A stretch of 64,000 bases of DNA from Sphaerisporangium fuscum. Its GTDB lineage: Bacteria; Actinomycetota; Actinomycetes; Streptosporangiales; Streptosporangiaceae. Position 1 is the stretch's first letter. Each line of letters opens with the position of its first letter. The translations under genes and the position numbers were made by a program. The notes under the pieces are model-generated. The model saw only the letters and a list, made by a program, of their open reading frames with translations, did no database searches and was not told the DNA's origin. This document shows, piece by piece, positions 63,262-64,000 of this stretch. The DNA is taken from the NCBI RefSeq assembly GCF_018531465.1, contig NZ_JAHDTF010000014.1, forward strand, positions 124,001 through 188,000, read 5' to 3'.

Positions 63262-64000
63262 TCAGGTGGCCGGGGCGGGGGGTGGGGTCTTGGAGCGTTG
63301 GGCGGTGCCGACCAGGAGCTTGGCGAGGAACTGGTCCCACGTCGGCAGGGCGTCCCAGCCGGTCTCGCCGTTCTCCAGCTTGTAGGCCACGGTGTACGAG
63401 AGCGAGCCGACGTAGAACGAGGCGAAGTCCCCGAGGTCGTTGGCGGGGAACAGCTTGCCCACCCGGCCGACCTTCGTGACGTCCCAGACTCCGAAGAACA
63501 CCATGCAGGCCGCGAAGTCCTTCAGCGTCGACATCGCGTTGTCGGAGACCGAGCCCTGGTCCACCCCGAAGGCGGCCCGGGTGCCCAGCGAGATCGCCTC
63601 GTCCCCCAGCGCGAAGGTGGCGCTGCCCAACGTGTAGCTCGAGAGCTTCTCGACGGCGATCCGTGTCACGGTGTTGTCGAGGACCCTCAGCAGGATGCTC
63701 GCCCGCATCTTCTTGATCACGCGGTCGGACAGCCACTTGGCCATGGCCGCGGGTCCGGGGCCGATGAACGGCCACGAGCAGGCGAACATGTACTGGAGGT
63801 AGCTGCTGACGACGAGCGCCCAGATCCCGCGGCGCGCCACCTCGATCGCCTCGGCGTACGCCTCGCACGCCTCCGCCACCCGCCGGCAGTACGCCGAGAC
63901 CTGGGCGGGGTACCCGGCCAGGCCGCCGGGCGGCCTGCCGCCCGCCTCGCCCGTCCAGGCGCGCCGGAACGCCTCCGATCCCTCGCTCGGCTGCTCGGTC
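63262..64000 (-). CDS. Type VII-type N-terminal module protein, partial (start beyond window)
   Basis: The reading frame is open from the stop at 63262 to the window edge (246 codons visible), so the start lies outside. The visible part opens with a WXG-like turn (SEAFRRAWTGEAGG) and helix, then a hydrophobic helix (GIWALVVSSYLQYMFACSWPF), RVIKKMRASILLRVLDN, ALGDEAISLGTRAAFGVDQG and a second hydrophobic stretch (KDFAACMVFFGVWD), ending KTPPPAPAT. Order and spacing recall the first ~300 residues of the giant protein, but the chain stops where its proline-rich linker would begin. An in-frame GTG at 63879 is internal to the homologous helix and not a likely start. Confidence 0.65.
   Translation of the reverse strand, partial: TEQPSEGSEAFRRAWTGEAGGRPPGGLAGYPAQVSAYCRRVAEACEAYAEAIEVARRGIWALVVSSYLQYMFACSWPFIGPGPAAMAKWLSDRVIKKMRASILLRVLDNTVTRIAVEKLSSYTLGSATFALGDEAISLGTRAAFGVDQGSVSDNAMSTLKDFAACMVFFGVWDVTKVGRVGKLFPANDLGDFASFYVGSLSYTVAYKLENGETGWDALPTWDQFLAKLLVGTAQRSKTPPPAPAT

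Noticed and set aside
1..64000. tRNA, rRNA, insertion sequences or phage genes
   Set aside because: No tRNA-like cloverleaf, rRNA segment, transposase, integrase or terminal repeats were recognised on either strand by eye; short tRNAs could still be missed without a covariance search.

Overview
This 64-kb, very GC-rich window is chromosomal DNA of an actinomycete. The gene content (a mycosin/EccC/EccD type VII secretion island with WXG100-type proteins, SseB-like and YbaB-like partners, DUF2630, DUF2568 and DUF5937-type regulators, leaderless promoters and the recO-uppS and era neighbourhoods) fits a Streptosporangiales organism (Nonomuraea, Microbispora or Streptosporangium type). That placement is inferred from gene content and style, not from a marker gene. 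I recognised no rRNA, tRNA, transposase, integrase or CRISPR array.

Layout. 0-4.2 kb: recO-uppS (minus strand) and a two-gene CDP-alcohol phosphotransferase/membrane unit, closed by a strong bidirectional hairpin. 4.2-8.5 kb: a DrrAB-like ABC exporter divergent from an Lrp/AsnC regulator, then a guanidino hydrolase-rocD operon that looks like arginine-to-glutamate semialdehyde catabolism. 8.5-14.4 kb: a PhoD-like phosphatase, a MarR regulator, and an amide-use cluster (cytoplasmic AmiC-like sensor, APC permease, formamidase/acetamidase). 14.4-20.9 kb: a MerR regulator with a textbook 19-bp-spacer promoter, a secreted beta-propeller protein, a TetR-controlled membrane/epimerase operon with three matching operators and a previously hidden 45-residue membrane peptide, and a class A beta-lactamase. 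20.9-25.2 kb: leuA with a leucine-rich leader peptide and attenuator-like hairpin, a DUF2630 protein and an orphan cytochrome oxidase subunit I. 25.3-29.8 kb: a compact urease operon ureABCFGD with ATGA/GTGA overlaps. 29.9-34.3 kb: an MFS exporter divergent from an ArsR/DUF5937 regulator, era, a cytidine-deaminase-like protein that has lost its catalytic motif, and a lipoprotein.

34.5-60.6 kb is the distinctive part: a type VII secretion island. It holds a mycosin protease, a membrane pseudokinase, an SseB-domain protein, a YbaB/EbfC protein, a small WXG100 protein, a giant 3586-residue protein, two paralogous small partners, a WXG100-lytic transglycosylase fusion, an NlpC/P60 hydrolase, full-length EccC and EccD. 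EccB and EccE are not here. The giant protein has an N-terminal secretion/membrane module, about 460 residues of repetitive linker, a coiled coil, six similar Ser/Gly-rich beta-type modules, an HEVSH zinc-protease-like motif and a C-terminal LysM. I read it as a candidate type VII-exported, wall-associated machine or polymorphic effector. The locus around it is the best candidate here for an undescribed system.

60.7-64 kb: a leaderless GH114-type secreted glycosidase, a GNAT acetyltransferase, a zinc-independent MDR oxidoreductase, and at the window edge a partial gene resembling the N-terminal module of the giant protein on its own.
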